Of a DNA stretch of 64,000 nucleotides, positions 54,459 through 64,000 are shown in pieces. Both the position numbers and the translations under genes were made by a program. The stretch spans positions 242,089 to 306,088 of the forward strand of contig LFJO01000010.1 in assembly GCA_001038565.1 (NCBI GenBank), given 5' to 3'. The DNA is from Alkalihalobacillus pseudalcaliphilus (GTDB taxonomy: Bacteria; Bacillota; Bacilli; Bacillales; Bacillaceae_D). Numbering within the stretch: position 1 is the stretch's first letter; every line of letters begins with the position of its first letter. The notes under the pieces were generated by a model that was not told where the DNA came from, did no database searches, and saw only the letters and a list, made by a program, of their open reading frames with translations.

Positions 54459-55382
54459 ATGGATTCATTATTTACGACTTTTACGTGGCGTGCTCTATGG
54501 ACACCTGAATTAATCGTTGGTTTACTTATCGTTGCATTTTTGTATGGTATGCTTATTACAAAATGGCGATCCCGTTTTAAAGGTGCCGAGCCTGTCCCTT
54601 TTAGAAAGAAAATATATTTTGCCCTTTTTATGATTGCTTTATATCTTGGTTGGGGTAGTCCGTTATATATCGCCGGTCATTTAATGATAACGATACATAT
54701 GGCTCAAATGATCTTTGCGTATATTATTTCGGTCCCATTATTATTACTTGCCTTACCCAAGTGGTTCCTAGAAGCGATTGTCAATAAAATAAAGCAATGG
54801 AAAGTGACAAAACCATTGGTTTTTATTTGGAACCCTATTATGGCATTATTTTTATTTAATGGATTATTTTCATTTTATCATGTACCGTTTATGTTTGACA
54901 GTCTTATGCAAAATCCGGTCTTACATAGCTTCTATCAATATGGCTTGTTTTTTGCAGCGTTTCTAATGTGGTGGTTTATGATTCAGCCATTGCCGAACTA
55001 TAGTTATTTATCTGATTTAAAACGAATTCTTTATATTTTCTTGAATGGTCTATTAATTACACCTGCTTGTGCACTGATTATTTTTGCACCAAATGCGATG
55101 TATGAGACGTATACAAATCCAGCAGTGTGGGCTAATGCAATGGCTTACTGTTTACCAGCAGGAGCAACAATACCATATGATATGTTTAGTGGCCCTCAAT
55201 CATTTTCGTTTCTTGAAACTAGAATGGACCAACAGCTTGCAGGTGTTTTGATGAAGATTATGCAAGAAATTATTTACGGGATTACGATCGCTTATGTTTT
55301 TAAAGAGTGGTTAAGAAAAGAGAAACAGCAAGACGGAGAATTGACAATTAGTGATATTCCATCTCAAATGAGAACGGAATAA
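54459..55382 (+). CDS. ctaG: Cytochrome c oxidase assembly factor CtaG (caa3-type)
   Basis: A 307-residue membrane protein with seven or eight helices and conserved segments YLGWGSPLYIAGHLMITIHM, FLFNGLFSFYHVPFMFD and TNPAVWANAMAYCLPAGATIPYD. It matches the Bacillus CtaG that delivers copper to the CuB site of caa3 oxidase. AGGAGG lies eight bases before ATG 54459. In B. subtilis ctaG closes the ctaCDEFG cluster; here it is instead paired with a SCO gene, 14 bases apart, joining two copper-insertion factors. Confidence 0.92.
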   Translation: MDSLFTTFTWRALWTPELIVGLLIVAFLYGMLITKWRSRFKGAEPVPFRKKIYFALFMIALYLGWGSPLYIAGHLMITIHMAQMIFAYIISVPLLLLALPKWFLEAIVNKIKQWKVTKPLVFIWNPIMALFLFNGLFSFYHVPFMFDSLMQNPVLHSFYQYGLFFAAFLMWWFMIQPLPNYSYLSDLKRILYIFLNGLLITPACALIIFAPNAMYETYTNPAVWANAMAYCLPAGATIPYDMFSGPQSFSFLETRMDQQLAGVLMKIMQEIIYGITIAYVFKEWLRKEKQQDGELTISDIPSQMRTE

Positions 55383-55396
55383 AAGGGGAATTCAGT

Positions 55397-56005
55397 ATGA
55401 AACATGCATGGATTGTTTTACTAGGCGTCCTTCTACTTTCGGGTTGTGGTTGGATATATGAGCTAGGTGGCTCGGAGCTTAATGATGAATATGATTATGC
55501 GAAATATGACGCACATATACCTAGTTTCACCTTTACCAATCAAGAAGGAGAATCGTTTGGTAGTGAGGATTTAGCAGACAACTATTATTTAGCCAATATG
55601 GTTTTTACGTTTTGTACGACTGTCTGCCCGGTGATGACACCGAATATGTTACATTTGCAAAAAGCACTTGAAGAAGAAGGTGTGGACATACAGTTTGTAA
55701 CTTTTACGGTTGATCCTGAAAGAGATACGCCTGAACACCTAAAAAATTATGGCACAAATGTTGGAGCCAATTTGGAGACATGGCATTTCTTATCGGGTTA
55801 TGATCAGAAAGAAATCATGGAATTCTCAGTAGAAGGATTTAAGCAACCTGTACAGCCTTACCCAGATGGTTCAGACATTGGTCATTCAACAAGATTTTTC
55901 TTAATCAACAAGGAAGGTCAGGTCATTCGGAGTTACAACGGCATGCAACCACAGCAGGAGCCTATTATTGAAGATATTATCAAAGTAATTGAGCAAGAGT
56001 TATAA
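55397..56005 (+). CDS. SCO1/SenC-family copper chaperone (YpmQ-like lipoprotein)
   Basis: A 202-residue lipoprotein (lipobox LLSGC, Cys17) with a thioredoxin fold. The copper ligands are Cys73 and Cys77 in TFCTTVCPVM and His163 in DIGHSTRF, the standard CxxxC plus His set. SCO proteins metallate the CuA centre of cytochrome oxidase subunit II outside the membrane. Forms a two-gene unit with ctaG. Confidence 0.93.
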   Translation: MKHAWIVLLGVLLLSGCGWIYELGGSELNDEYDYAKYDAHIPSFTFTNQEGESFGSEDLADNYYLANMVFTFCTTVCPVMTPNMLHLQKALEEEGVDIQFVTFTVDPERDTPEHLKNYGTNVGANLETWHFLSGYDQKEIMEFSVEGFKQPVQPYPDGSDIGHSTRFFLINKEGQVIRSYNGMQPQQEPIIEDIIKVIEQEL

Positions 56006-56118
56006 TGTAGGTTGGTAGTAAATACCAAATGACTTGTTCACGTCTGTCATGATAATGGTATACATATTGCATATTTATGTATATTTGATGTGTGAGGTAT
56101 CCACTGTTCATGAATGAA

Positions 56119-56172
56119 TAAAAAAACTGTCTTAAGAGTCTAAAATGACTTTTGAGGCAGTTTTTTATTTTT
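56119..56172 (+). terminator. Terminator after the SCO gene
   Basis: AAAAAACTGTCTTAAGAGTC pairs with GACTTTTGAGGCAGTTTTTT; T-rich tail follows. Confidence 0.8.
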
Positions 56173-56232
56173 TGGTAAATATAAACAAAAAATAGTCTTT
56201 TCTAATTTATTTGAAATAAAATAAAAATACAG

Positions 56233-56261
56233 TTGAATTTATTTTTATTCATATTTATAAT
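56233..56261 (+). promoter_or_regulatory. Promoter of the arg operon with an ArgR/AhrC-like site
   Basis: TTGAAT (56233-56238), exactly 17 bases, and TATAAT (56256-56261). The -35 and spacer read TTGAATTTATTTTTATTCATA, very like the reverse complement of the B. subtilis ARG box (CATGAATAAAAATKCAAK), with a few extra bases between halves. Repression by arginine through AhrC is the expected behaviour. The DNA is AT rich, so a chance match is possible. Confidence 0.65.
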
Positions 56262-56308
56262 GTTACCAAGATCAAAAAAAGAGTTGTGAATGAATGGGAG
56301 AGAAAAAA

Positions 56309-57346
56309 ATGAGAATTGGAATTGTTGGAGCAACAGGATACGGTGGTTCAGATTTGCTAAGGTTGCTTCATCAGCATCCAGAAATAAATGAAATCGTCGT
56401 ATATTCATCTTCGCAGGAAGGTATGAATATTCATGAATCCTATCCACATTTATCAGGAATTTATGAACAAAGATTAGAAGATATTCATACAGAGAAAATG
56501 GCAGAACAGGTAGATGCGGTCTTTTTTGCCACACCACCAGGAGTTTCAGCAAACCTCTCTTTAGAGCTTGCAAACTTAGGTTTACAGATTATTGATTTAT
56601 CAGGTGATTTACGTCTGAAGAACCGCGAACTCTATCAGTCTTGGTATAAAAGAGAGGCTGCTAGTCAAGCTATAATCGATCGTGCTGTTTATGGGTTGCC
56701 AGAATGGAACAAAGAGCAAATCAAAGAAGCAACTGTTATTTCCAATCCAGGCTGCTACCCTACAGCTACTTTGCTTGGGTTAGCCCCATTAATAAAGCAT
56801 AATCTGATTCAACTGGATTCTATAATTATTGATGCAAAATCGGGAACTTCTGGGGCAGGACGTAGTCCGAGTGCGATGACACATTTTAGTGAAATGAATG
56901 AGAACTTTAAGGCTTATCAAATCAATAAGCATAAACATATACCAGAAATTGAACAAGTACTAAAGGGCTGGGATGAACAAGTTGCACCGATTACCTTTCA
57001 ACCACACCTAGTACCGATGGTAAGAGGGATTATGGCCACGATTTATGTACAGGCGAACGAAGGGTTGACAGAACAAGACCTGCGTACTCTATATAACGAA
57101 AGTTATCAGTCGGCACCTTTTGTCAGAGTGCGACCAGAGGGAGTATTTCCAGCGACTAAAGAGGTGTACGGCAGTAATTATTGTGATATTGGTATCGGTT
57201 TTGATGAACGAACGCAAAGAATAACCGTCATTTCCGTTATTGATAATGTTGTTAAAGGGGCAGCGGGTCAATCGATTCAAAACTTAAATATTATGAACGG
57301 CTGGGATGAGCAGGCAGGTTTGAAGATTGTTCCGGTTTATCCATAA
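56309..57346 (+). CDS. argC: N-acetyl-gamma-glutamyl-phosphate reductase
   Basis: Third step of arginine biosynthesis: NADPH-dependent reduction of acetylglutamyl phosphate. The 345-residue protein has the nucleotide loop GIVGATGYGGSDLLRLL at the N-terminus and catalytic Cys149 in ISNPGCYPTA, with the late HKHIPEIEQ. ATG 56309 has GGGAGAG upstream; ATG 56294 has none. First gene of argC-J-B-D-carA-carB. Confidence 0.96.
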   Translation: MRIGIVGATGYGGSDLLRLLHQHPEINEIVVYSSSQEGMNIHESYPHLSGIYEQRLEDIHTEKMAEQVDAVFFATPPGVSANLSLELANLGLQIIDLSGDLRLKNRELYQSWYKREAASQAIIDRAVYGLPEWNKEQIKEATVISNPGCYPTATLLGLAPLIKHNLIQLDSIIIDAKSGTSGAGRSPSAMTHFSEMNENFKAYQINKHKHIPEIEQVLKGWDEQVAPITFQPHLVPMVRGIMATIYVQANEGLTEQDLRTLYNESYQSAPFVRVRPEGVFPATKEVYGSNYCDIGIGFDERTQRITVISVIDNVVKGAAGQSIQNLNIMNGWDEQAGLKIVPVYP

Positions 57347-57359
57347 AGGAGTGCATGTA

Positions 57360-58592
57360 GTGAAAACTTTAAGTAAAGAAAAACAAATCATAGAAAAAGT
57401 AGATGGCGGAATCTTAACACCAATTGGCTTTCAAGCAGCAGCGATTCATTCTGGTGTTAAACGAAAAAGATTGGACTTAGGAGCGATCGTCTGTGAGGTT
57501 CCGGCAAGCACAGCCGCTGTTTATACATTAAATAAAATACAAGCGGCTCCATTACAAGTTACGAAGGAGAGCATTGCTAAAGAAGGTAAAATTCAAGCAC
57601 TCGTAGTTAATAGTGGAAATGCAAATGCTTGTACAGGAAAGCAAGGCTTAGAAGATGCTTATGAAATGAGAGCATTGAGTGCAAAAAAGTTTGCTTGCGA
57701 AGAACATTTGGTAGCCGTGACATCTACGGGAGTCATTGGTGAATATATGCAAATGGACAAAATCAGAGCAGGTATTGAGCAGCTTGAGTTAGGTGGTAGC
57801 TACGATGATGGTGTTTTGTTTAATGAAGCAATCTTGACGACGGATACGATGAATAAACAAGCTTGTTATCAAATACAAGTAGAGGGAGAGAGCGTCTCCA
57901 TCGGAGGAGTTGCGAAAGGTTCGGGTATGATTCATCCAAATATGGCAACAATGCTTTCTTTTATCACAACAGATGCCAAAATTGAACCAGAAATTTTGCA
58001 ACAAGCTCTTTTACAAATTACGAATGAAACCTTTAATCGAATTACTGTTGATGGTGATACTTCTACAAATGATATGGCGATGGTGATGGCTTCAGGCTTA
58101 GCTAATCACGAGACATTAACGCCGGCACATCCAGATTGGGAGATTTTCTATCAGGCATTAAAATTGACGTGTGAATCGTTAGCGAAGCAAATTGCCCGAG
58201 ATGGTGAAGGGGCGACGAAACTTATTGAAGTTCAAGTACATGGTGCCATTTCAGATGAGGAAGCGGGAAAGGTAGCGAAACAAATCGTCGGTTCTGACCT
58301 TGTGAAAACCGCGGTGTATGGGACGGATGCAAACTGGGGAAGAATCATTTGTGCGATTGGTTATAGTGGCTGTGAAATTAATCCAGAAACGATTGATATT
58401 AAATTAGGTGAAATCGATACCTTAGTGAACAGTCAACCTGTTCCTTTTTTGGAAGAAGAAGCTACACATTATTTAGAAAATGAACAAATTTTGATTACCG
58501 TCAATTTACACAATGGTCAAGGGTTTGGGAAGGCTTGGGGCTGTGACTTAACCTATGACTACGTACGAATTAATGCAGGTTACAGAACATAA
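57360..58592 (+). CDS. argJ: Bifunctional ornithine acetyltransferase/N-acetylglutamate synthase
   Basis: ArgJ recycles the acetyl group from acetylornithine to glutamate. It is made as a precursor that cleaves itself before the Thr in KGSGMIHPNMATMLSF, giving alpha and beta chains; this motif is intact (Thr near residue 188). The GTG at 57360 is eight bases after AAAGGAG, giving 410 residues; earlier in-frame starts overlap argC and lack a ribosome binding site. A repeat element separates it from argB. Confidence 0.95.
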   Translation: MKTLSKEKQIIEKVDGGILTPIGFQAAAIHSGVKRKRLDLGAIVCEVPASTAAVYTLNKIQAAPLQVTKESIAKEGKIQALVVNSGNANACTGKQGLEDAYEMRALSAKKFACEEHLVAVTSTGVIGEYMQMDKIRAGIEQLELGGSYDDGVLFNEAILTTDTMNKQACYQIQVEGESVSIGGVAKGSGMIHPNMATMLSFITTDAKIEPEILQQALLQITNETFNRITVDGDTSTNDMAMVMASGLANHETLTPAHPDWEIFYQALKLTCESLAKQIARDGEGATKLIEVQVHGAISDEEAGKVAKQIVGSDLVKTAVYGTDANWGRIICAIGYSGCEINPETIDIKLGEIDTLVNSQPVPFLEEEATHYLENEQILITVNLHNGQGFGKAWGCDLTYDYVRINAGYRT

Positions 58593-58604
58593 CTATTTAT
58601 CCAT

Positions 58605-58790
58605 ATAATACGCTGATGTCGGGGCCAAAACCGCTCCACCACCAACAAAGATGAAAGTCTGCTATCGCCACCTTAAGGTTCATAAGGAATCGTGAAGATA
58701 CTGAGCCCAAACCTCGGAGTATCTGCACAAAGTGGTCATTATGTAGCGACGATTAACGCTTTATGTTCGCACTAACTTTCATACAAAAGG
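58605..58790 (+). repeat. Mosaic repeat, locus 11 (A, one D unit, end of B) inside the arg operon
   Basis: A shortened module A (stem GGGGC/GCTCC, then CCACCAACAAAGATGAAAGT at 58639-58658) is followed by the same leader that precedes the 17-copy array (TCGCCACCTTAAGGTTCATA), a single 52-bp D unit from 58692, and the tail of B ending ACTTTCATACAAAA (58777-58789). The argB ribosome binding site AGGAGG starts on the last repeat bases. The element is therefore part of the polycistronic mRNA. Confidence 0.85.
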
Positions 58791-58802
58791 AGGAGAGATT
58801 TG

Positions 58803-59588
58803 ATGAATTCAATCGTTGTTGTGAAATGTGGAGGTAGTACAATTACAGAGCTAACAGATTCCTTTTTTGAGAGTATTAAGCAACTTCAGATGTCGGGTAA
58901 ACACCCGATTATTGTCCATGGTGGCGGGCCAGCCATTAACGAAATGCTTACCAAACTTGAAATTCCTTCAACTTTTATAGACGGTTTACGAAAAACAACA
59001 GAAGAGGTATTAGATACGGCAGAAATGGTGCTTTGCGGAAAGATGAATAAGCAATTGACGCGTAAGTTACAAAGCGTTGGAGCAAAATCGATTGGTTTAT
59101 CAGGTAGTGACGGTCAACTAATTGTTGCGGAAGCAGTAGATGAAGAGAAGTTCGGCTTTGTAGGAGAGCCGATACAAATTAACACAGATTTATTGGTTCA
59201 TTTGCTGCATCAAGGTTATATACCTGTAATTGCACCGATTGGGATCGGTGTATCGGGACAACGATATAATATTAACGCAGATAGTGCCGCGGCTAGTATC
59301 GCTTCAAAGCTAGGGGCAGAAGAGCTTGTTTTTGTGACAGATGTTGATGGAATTTTAAAGGATGAGCAGTTAGTGCCGACGATTACTTCTGAAGAAATTG
59401 AAGCTTTTATGAGTGATGGTACAATTTATGGCGGCATGATCCCAAAGGTGAAGGCTGCCGTACAAAGCTTAACAGGTTCCTTGCAATCGGTGTGGATTAT
59501 GAATGGGAAAGGCTCAAGCCTCATTTCAAATGGAACTTTATACGGTACAAAAATTATAAAAAAACAAGTCGCCACAACAGCGTCTTAA
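58803..59588 (+). CDS. argB: Acetylglutamate kinase
   Basis: Phosphorylates N-acetylglutamate. The 261-residue amino-acid-kinase fold has VVVKCGGSTI, IIVHGGGPAINEML and the ADP-binding VFVTDVDGILKD, then GGMIPKVKAA. ATG 58803 is nine bases from AGGAGG; a TTG at 58800 is also possible. The gene directly follows a repeat element, which may have been inserted between argJ and argB. Confidence 0.96.
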   Translation: MNSIVVVKCGGSTITELTDSFFESIKQLQMSGKHPIIVHGGGPAINEMLTKLEIPSTFIDGLRKTTEEVLDTAEMVLCGKMNKQLTRKLQSVGAKSIGLSGSDGQLIVAEAVDEEKFGFVGEPIQINTDLLVHLLHQGYIPVIAPIGIGVSGQRYNINADSAAASIASKLGAEELVFVTDVDGILKDEQLVPTITSEEIEAFMSDGTIYGGMIPKVKAAVQSLTGSLQSVWIMNGKGSSLISNGTLYGTKIIKKQVATTAS

Positions 59589-59601
59589 AGGGTGGTCGTA
59601 G

Positions 59602-60762
59602 ATGAGTTCATTGTTTTCAACTTATAACAAATGGGAAGTAGAGGTTGCCAAAGGGCAAGGAAGTTATTTAATCGATACAGAAGGAAAAGAGTATTTAGAT
59701 TTTGTGCAAGGTATAGCGGTTAACAATTTCGGACATTGTCATCCGACGATTACAAAGGCTGTCAAAGACCAGCTTGATCTTTTATGGCATAGTTCAAACT
59801 TATTTCAGATTAAGCAACAAGAGGAAGTCGCCAAAATCCTAACGGAACACAGTGTATGTGACCATGTCTTTTTCTGTAATAGTGGAGCAGAGGCAAATGA
59901 AGCCGCGATTAAATTAGCTCGTAAGGCAACAGGGAAACATAAAATTATCTCGATGAAAGATTCTTTTCACGGACGAACGTTTGCGACGATGTCTGCAACA
60001 GGTCAAGAGAAAATTCACGGTGGATTTGGCCCGCTCTTATCGAGTTTTGATTATAGCCCTTTTAATGATACGGAGACTTTATTAAAAAAGGTGAATGATG
60101 ACGTAGCGGCGATTATGATTGAAGTTGTTCAAGGTGAAGGTGGCGTAAGGGTATTAGAACCCAGCTTTGCAAAAGCTTTAATTGAGTTGACAAAAGAAAA
60201 AGAAATCTTGCTGATCATCGATGAGGTTCAAACTGGAATTGGTCGCACAGGTTCATTTTTTGCTTATGAGCAATTTGGTTTATCCCCAGATATTGTGACA
60301 TTAGCAAAAGGGTTAGGAAACGGTTTTCCAGTAGGAGCTATGTTAGGCAAAGCCCATTTAAATGATGCTTTTCAAGCAGGTTCACATGGTTCGACGTTTG
60401 GAGGTAATCCACTCGCAATGACGGCAGCTAAAGCCGTATTAGAAGAATTACTAGCACAAGATTTTCAGGAAATTAAAGAAAAAGCGACGAAATGGAAACA
60501 TGTTTTACGTGAAGAATTAATGGACCATTCATTTGTAAATGAGGTTCGGGGCTTAGGTTTTCTAATTGGGATAGCGTGTAGCGGACCTGTCAATGAAGTG
60601 ATTACGAAAATACGCCGACACGGTTTACTCGTTTTGCCAGCTGGTCTGAATGTCATTCGCTTACTACCACCTATCAATGTAAGTGAACAAGACTTAAATA
60701 AAGCCGTGCAAATTATAAAACAATCAATGAATGAATCGAAAAAGGAGATATCGGTTTCTTAA
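59602..60762 (+). CDS. argD: Acetylornithine aminotransferase
   Basis: A 386-residue class III PLP-dependent transaminase producing N-acetylornithine. Motifs: FCNSGAEANEAAIKLARK, DSFHGRTF, IIDEVQTGIGRTG and the PLP lysine in TLAKGLGNGFPVGAML. Thirteen bases separate it from argB. Confidence 0.96.
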   Translation: MSSLFSTYNKWEVEVAKGQGSYLIDTEGKEYLDFVQGIAVNNFGHCHPTITKAVKDQLDLLWHSSNLFQIKQQEEVAKILTEHSVCDHVFFCNSGAEANEAAIKLARKATGKHKIISMKDSFHGRTFATMSATGQEKIHGGFGPLLSSFDYSPFNDTETLLKKVNDDVAAIMIEVVQGEGGVRVLEPSFAKALIELTKEKEILLIIDEVQTGIGRTGSFFAYEQFGLSPDIVTLAKGLGNGFPVGAMLGKAHLNDAFQAGSHGSTFGGNPLAMTAAKAVLEELLAQDFQEIKEKATKWKHVLREELMDHSFVNEVRGLGFLIGIACSGPVNEVITKIRRHGLLVLPAGLNVIRLLPPINVSEQDLNKAVQIIKQSMNESKKEISVS

Positions 60763-60872
60763 TATCTATACATGTTGACCAAAAAAAAGCTGAGGAAAGC
60801 TTATTATTTTGGTTCTGAATGAATAAACATACTTGTAAAAGAATAAAGATTCGTTTTGGTGGAGGAGAAGTC

Positions 60873-61955
60873 ATGAAAGGATATATTGTATTAGAAACTG
60901 GAGATATTTTTAAAGGAGATATTATTGGAGAGGTAGACGGTGATATTCATGCAGAAATCGTATTCTTTACAGGGATGACTGGATATCAAGAGGTATTAAG
61001 TGATCCATCATTTAAAGGGCAAATGGTTGTTTTCACTTATCCGTTAATTGGTAATTACGGCTTGAATGAAGGTGATTTTGAAAGTATAAAACCTCAGGCG
61101 GAAGCGTTAATTGTAAGTGAGTTATCACAAGCAGCTTTCCATTATGAAGCCAACCATTCATTAGAATCAGGTTGCCGTTTTGCGAATATGCCATTAATAA
61201 CCAATGTAGATACGAGAGCGATTGTGAAACGGATTCGCGAACATGGTGATATGAGAGCGATTATGACGACAAATCTAGATAGCGTTGATTTCACTCAAAC
61301 TAAGCCTCTAGAAGAGAAAGATGTTGTTTCGCAAGTCGTTACCAAAGAGGTGTTAACATTTGGTGAAGGTAAAGAGCATATTGTCTTAATCGATTTCGGG
61401 TACAAAAAGTCAATGGTCGATATGTTAGTAAAATTGAATTGTCAAGTAACCGTGATTCCTTACACAAAAATGGAATCGGAAATCGCACAGATTAAGCCAG
61501 ATGGAATATTGTTATCCAATGGCCCGGGTAACCCTAAGCTATTGACACCTTACTTGGAGACGATTAAAACGCTCGCAGAGACGTACCCAACTTTAGGTAT
61601 TTGTTTAGGACATCAGTTGCTAGCCCTTGCTTTTGGAGCTGATACAGAGAAGTTGCGCTTTGGTCATAGAGGAGCCAACCAACCTGTTTTGGACGAAGTG
61701 ACGAATAAGGTGTATATGACTTCACAAAATCACAGTTATGTTGTGAATGAAGAAAGTCTTACTCAAACAGCTCTTAAAGCAAGGTTCTACAATATTAATG
61801 ATGGTTCCATTGAAGGGTTGGAGCATAAGACATTACCGATTTTATCGATGCAGTTTCATCCGGAGGCTCATCCTGGACCGAGCGATAGTGAGAAAATGTT
61901 TGAAACGTTTGTGAGTATGGTGAAGTTAAAAGGGAGAGAGAAGTTGTATGCCTAA
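60873..61955 (+). CDS. carA: Carbamoyl-phosphate synthase small chain (arginine-linked)
   Basis: The glutaminase subunit supplying ammonia for carbamoyl phosphate. The 360-residue protein has the N-terminal domain ([20 protein letters not shown]) and a class I amidotransferase domain with nucleophile Cys in [10 protein letters not shown] and the His-Glu pair in [12 protein letters not shown] 60873 has GGAGGAG upstream; in-frame starts from 60819 have none. The location in an arg operon marks it as the arginine-regulated isoform, as in B. subtilis, rather than the pyrimidine one (pyrAA). Confidence 0.94.
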   Translation: MKGYIVLETGDIFKGDIIGEVDGDIHAEIVFFTGMTGYQEVLSDPSFKGQMVVFTYPLIGNYGLNEGDFESIKPQAEALIVSELSQAAFHYEANHSLESGCRFANMPLITNVDTRAIVKRIREHGDMRAIMTTNLDSVDFTQTKPLEEKDVVSQVVTKEVLTFGEGKEHIVLIDFGYKKSMVDMLVKLNCQVTVIPYTKMESEIAQIKPDGILLSNGPGNPKLLTPYLETIKTLAETYPTLGICLGHQLLALAFGADTEKLRFGHRGANQPVLDEVTNKVYMTSQNHSYVVNEESLTQTALKARFYNINDGSIEGLEHKTLPILSMQFHPEAHPGPSDSEKMFETFVSMVKLKGREKLYA

Positions 61956-64000
61956 ACAGATAGAGATAAAAAAAGTGCTTGTGATTGGCTCAGGGCCAAT
62001 TGTCATTGGGCAGGCTGCTGAATTTGATTATGCAGGGACACAAGCATGCTTGGCGTTAAGAGAAGAAGGAGTCGAGGTTGTATTAATCAATAATAATCCA
62101 GCTACGGTGATGACGGATGAAGCTTGTGCGGATGTCGTTTATTTTGAACCACTTACGGTTGAAACGGTTGAAAAAATCATGACAAAAGAAAAACCAGATG
62201 GAATCTTAGCAACGTTAGGAGGTCAAACTGGTTTAAATTTAGCTCTTGCCTTACATGATCAAGGAATTCTAGCTAAGCATCAAATTGAATTGCTAGGAAC
62301 ACCGATTGATTCGATCAAAAAAGGGGAAGATCGTGAATTGTTTCGGGCATTAATGAATGAGTTAAATGAACCAGTCCCAGAAAGTGAAATTGTCACGACG
62401 GTTGAAGAGGCTTTAGCTTTTGCTGAATTGGTTGGTTACCCTATTATCGTCAGACCTGCTTATACATTAGGTGGTGCAGGTGGTGGAATTGCGGATGATC
62501 AAACAGAATTAAGGCAAATTATTAAAGGTGGCTTAGCATTAAGTCCAATACAGCAATGCTTAATTGAAAAAAGTATCGCAGGCTTCAAAGAAATTGAATA
62601 TGAGGTTATGCGAGATAGTAATGATACATGTATCACTGTATGTAACATGGAAAATATTGATCCAGTAGGTGTACATACGGGTGATTCAATCGTCGTGGCA
62701 CCTTCACAAACATTAACAGATGTTGAATATCAAATGCTTCGTTCCGTTTCATTAAAAATCATTCGTGCTTTAGGTATCGTTGGCGGATGTAATATTCAAT
62801 TTGCTTTAGATCCACACAGTAAGCAGTATTATTTAATTGAAGTGAATCCACGTGTTAGTCGGTCTTCGGCATTAGCATCGAAAGCAACAGGTTATCCGAT
62901 TGCACGAATGGCAGCGAAATTAAGCTTAGGTTATCACTTACATGAACTTTTAAATCCCGTAACTGGCCATACGTATGCGAGCTTTGAGCCTGCCTTAGAT
63001 TATGTGATTGTTAAGTTCCCACGATGGCCATTTGATAAGTTCATTCATGCTGATCGCAAGCTAGGGACACAGATGAAAGCAACGGGAGAAGTAATGGCGA
63101 TTGAGCGTAATTTAGAAGCAGGGTTGCAAAAAGCGGTGCGTTCATTAGGAATGAAAACAAAGGGATTAACATTAACAAGTTTAAATGGCTGGAACAATCA
63201 AGAGTTATGGCAAGTTGTTCAACAGGCCGATGACCGCCGTTTTTTTGCGATGTTGGAACTTTTACGTCGAGGGATAACGAAAAAAGAACTTCACGAAAAA
63301 ACAGGTATTAACCATTACTATTTAGCGGCTTATGAACGTCTTGTTGGGATGGAGAAGGAAATAGAAAAGGATTCATTTGATCTTGTTACTGGAGATGCTT
63401 TAAAAAGGTATAAAAAATACGGATTCTCAGATGAACAATTAGCAGTTGCTTGGACGGTAGATGAAAGCGATGTTCGCAAAAAGCGTAAAGAGCTGGGGAT
63501 CATCCCTTCTTACAAGATGGTTGATACGTGTGCAGGAGAGTTTTTAGCTTCAACGGCTTATTTCTACTCCAGTTGGTCAGGTGAAAATGATGCAATTCCA
63601 AGTCAACATAAAAAAATATTAATTATAGGTTCTGGACCGATAAAAATAGGTCAAGGTATAGAATTTGATTATAGCTCTGTTCATGGTGCAATTAGTTTGC
63701 GAAAGCTTGGTTATGAAGCGATTATTATGAATAATAACCCGGAGACGGTGAGTACCGATTATGCAACAGCCGACCGTTTATATTTTGAACCTTTAACGGT
63801 TGAAGATGTTCTATCCGTTGTTGAATTGGAGCAAGTGGAGGGTGTAATTGTTCAATTAGGAGGACAAACGGCCATCTCTCTTGTAGAAGGGTTGGAAAAA
63901 GCAGGAGTGAAATTATTTGGAACGAACCAGTTAACGATTGATCGACTTGAGGATCGAGGTTTATTTTATGATTTTATGCAACAAGTGAAAGTCCCTCATA
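61948..64000 (+). CDS. carB: Carbamoyl-phosphate synthase large chain (partial, cut by window end)
   Basis: The first 684 codons are present and the frame is open to the last base. The start ATG 61948 overlaps the carA stop by eight bases, with AAGGGAGAG upstream. Visible: the first ATP-grasp half beginning [31 protein letters not shown] and [20 protein letters not shown], and the start of the second half, [20 protein letters not shown]. The enzyme makes carbamoyl phosphate from bicarbonate, ammonia and two ATP. argF would be expected next, outside this window. Confidence 0.95.
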   Translation, partial: MPKQIEIKKVLVIGSGPIVIGQAAEFDYAGTQACLALREEGVEVVLINNNPATVMTDEACADVVYFEPLTVETVEKIMTKEKPDGILATLGGQTGLNLALALHDQGILAKHQIELLGTPIDSIKKGEDRELFRALMNELNEPVPESEIVTTVEEALAFAELVGYPIIVRPAYTLGGAGGGIADDQTELRQIIKGGLALSPIQQCLIEKSIAGFKEIEYEVMRDSNDTCITVCNMENIDPVGVHTGDSIVVAPSQTLTDVEYQMLRSVSLKIIRALGIVGGCNIQFALDPHSKQYYLIEVNPRVSRSSALASKATGYPIARMAAKLSLGYHLHELLNPVTGHTYASFEPALDYVIVKFPRWPFDKFIHADRKLGTQMKATGEVMAIERNLEAGLQKAVRSLGMKTKGLTLTSLNGWNNQELWQVVQQADDRRFFAMLELLRRGITKKELHEKTGINHYYLAAYERLVGMEKEIEKDSFDLVTGDALKRYKKYGFSDEQLAVAWTVDESDVRKKRKELGIIPSYKMVDTCAGEFLASTAYFYSSWSGENDAIPSQHKKILIIGSGPIKIGQGIEFDYSSVHGAISLRKLGYEAIIMNNNPETVSTDYATADRLYFEPLTVEDVLSVVELEQVEGVIVQLGGQTAISLVEGLEKAGVKLFGTNQLTIDRLEDRGLFYDFMQQVKVPH

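Overview
The window looks like a chromosomal segment of a low-GC, endospore-forming member of the Bacillaceae, probably an alkaliphilic or halophilic lineage near Alkalihalobacillus, Halalkalibacter or Oceanobacillus. The evidence is strong AGGAGG ribosome binding sites, SigA promoters, CcpA/LacI-type operators, a PhoP box and a LexA-like box. Bacillus-type genes include rocF, yisL, yitV/yitT, ykgA, azlCD, ctaG/SCO, the PstSCAB-PhoU operon and a cheA-cheW-cheY group. I see no rRNA, tRNA, prophage, transposase or CRISPR array.

Layout. 0.1-5.9 kb: an acid-sugar locus with a GH105 unsaturated uronyl hydrolase, a GntR/FadR regulator with a perfect inverted-repeat operator, a DapA-family dehydratase/decarboxylase, a semialdehyde dehydrogenase, and an enolase-superfamily protein whose residues match galactarate dehydratase GalrD-II position for position. 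6-10.9 kb: PhoP-boxed pstS-C-A-B-phoU. 10.9-14.3 kb: 1.7 kb of repeats, arginase, YisL. 14.3-21.1 kb: an ElaA acetyltransferase and a divergent AddB/AddA-like helicase-nuclease pair. 21.4-26 kb: phnD-C-E-E (minus strand) and a HAD phosphatase. 26.5-29.4 kb: cheA-cheW-cheY. 30-34 kb: small genes, including one behind a LexA-like palindrome, an IDEAL-domain gene behind a cre, and a DDAH-family hydrolase. 34.7-39.8 kb: maltodextrin transporter mdxEFG with three LacI-type operators, then malR. 40.4-45 kb: AI-2E-family permease, rhodanese, YitV, YitT and a BsuPI lipoprotein. 45.2-54.2 kb, mostly minus strand: SNF2 helicase operon, azlCD with an XRE-cupin regulator, GNAT and HAD genes. 54.4-56 kb: ctaG and a SCO protein. 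56.2-64 kb: argC-J-B-D-carA-carB under a probable ArgR/AhrC site, with carB cut by the window end.

The most unusual feature is not a protein. About a dozen intergenic regions carry a modular family of structured repeats: a covarying hairpin (module A), a larger structured block (B), a long block (C), and a 52-bp palindromic unit (D) that is amplified to 17 tandem copies at 11.36-12.25 kb and again at 29.7 kb. Modules are bounded by variants of ACTTTCATACAAAA. Every copy I found has the same orientation whatever the direction of the neighbouring genes. Two copies sit inside operons (pstA/pstB and argJ/argB).

Several genes shorter than 60 codons are added from direct reading: an Lmo0937-like membrane protein, a DUF3941-like protein, a 58-residue protein after the SNF2 helicase and a 47-residue membrane protein next to azlCD. 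Start codons were moved downstream of the longest reading frame wherever the ribosome binding site required it.
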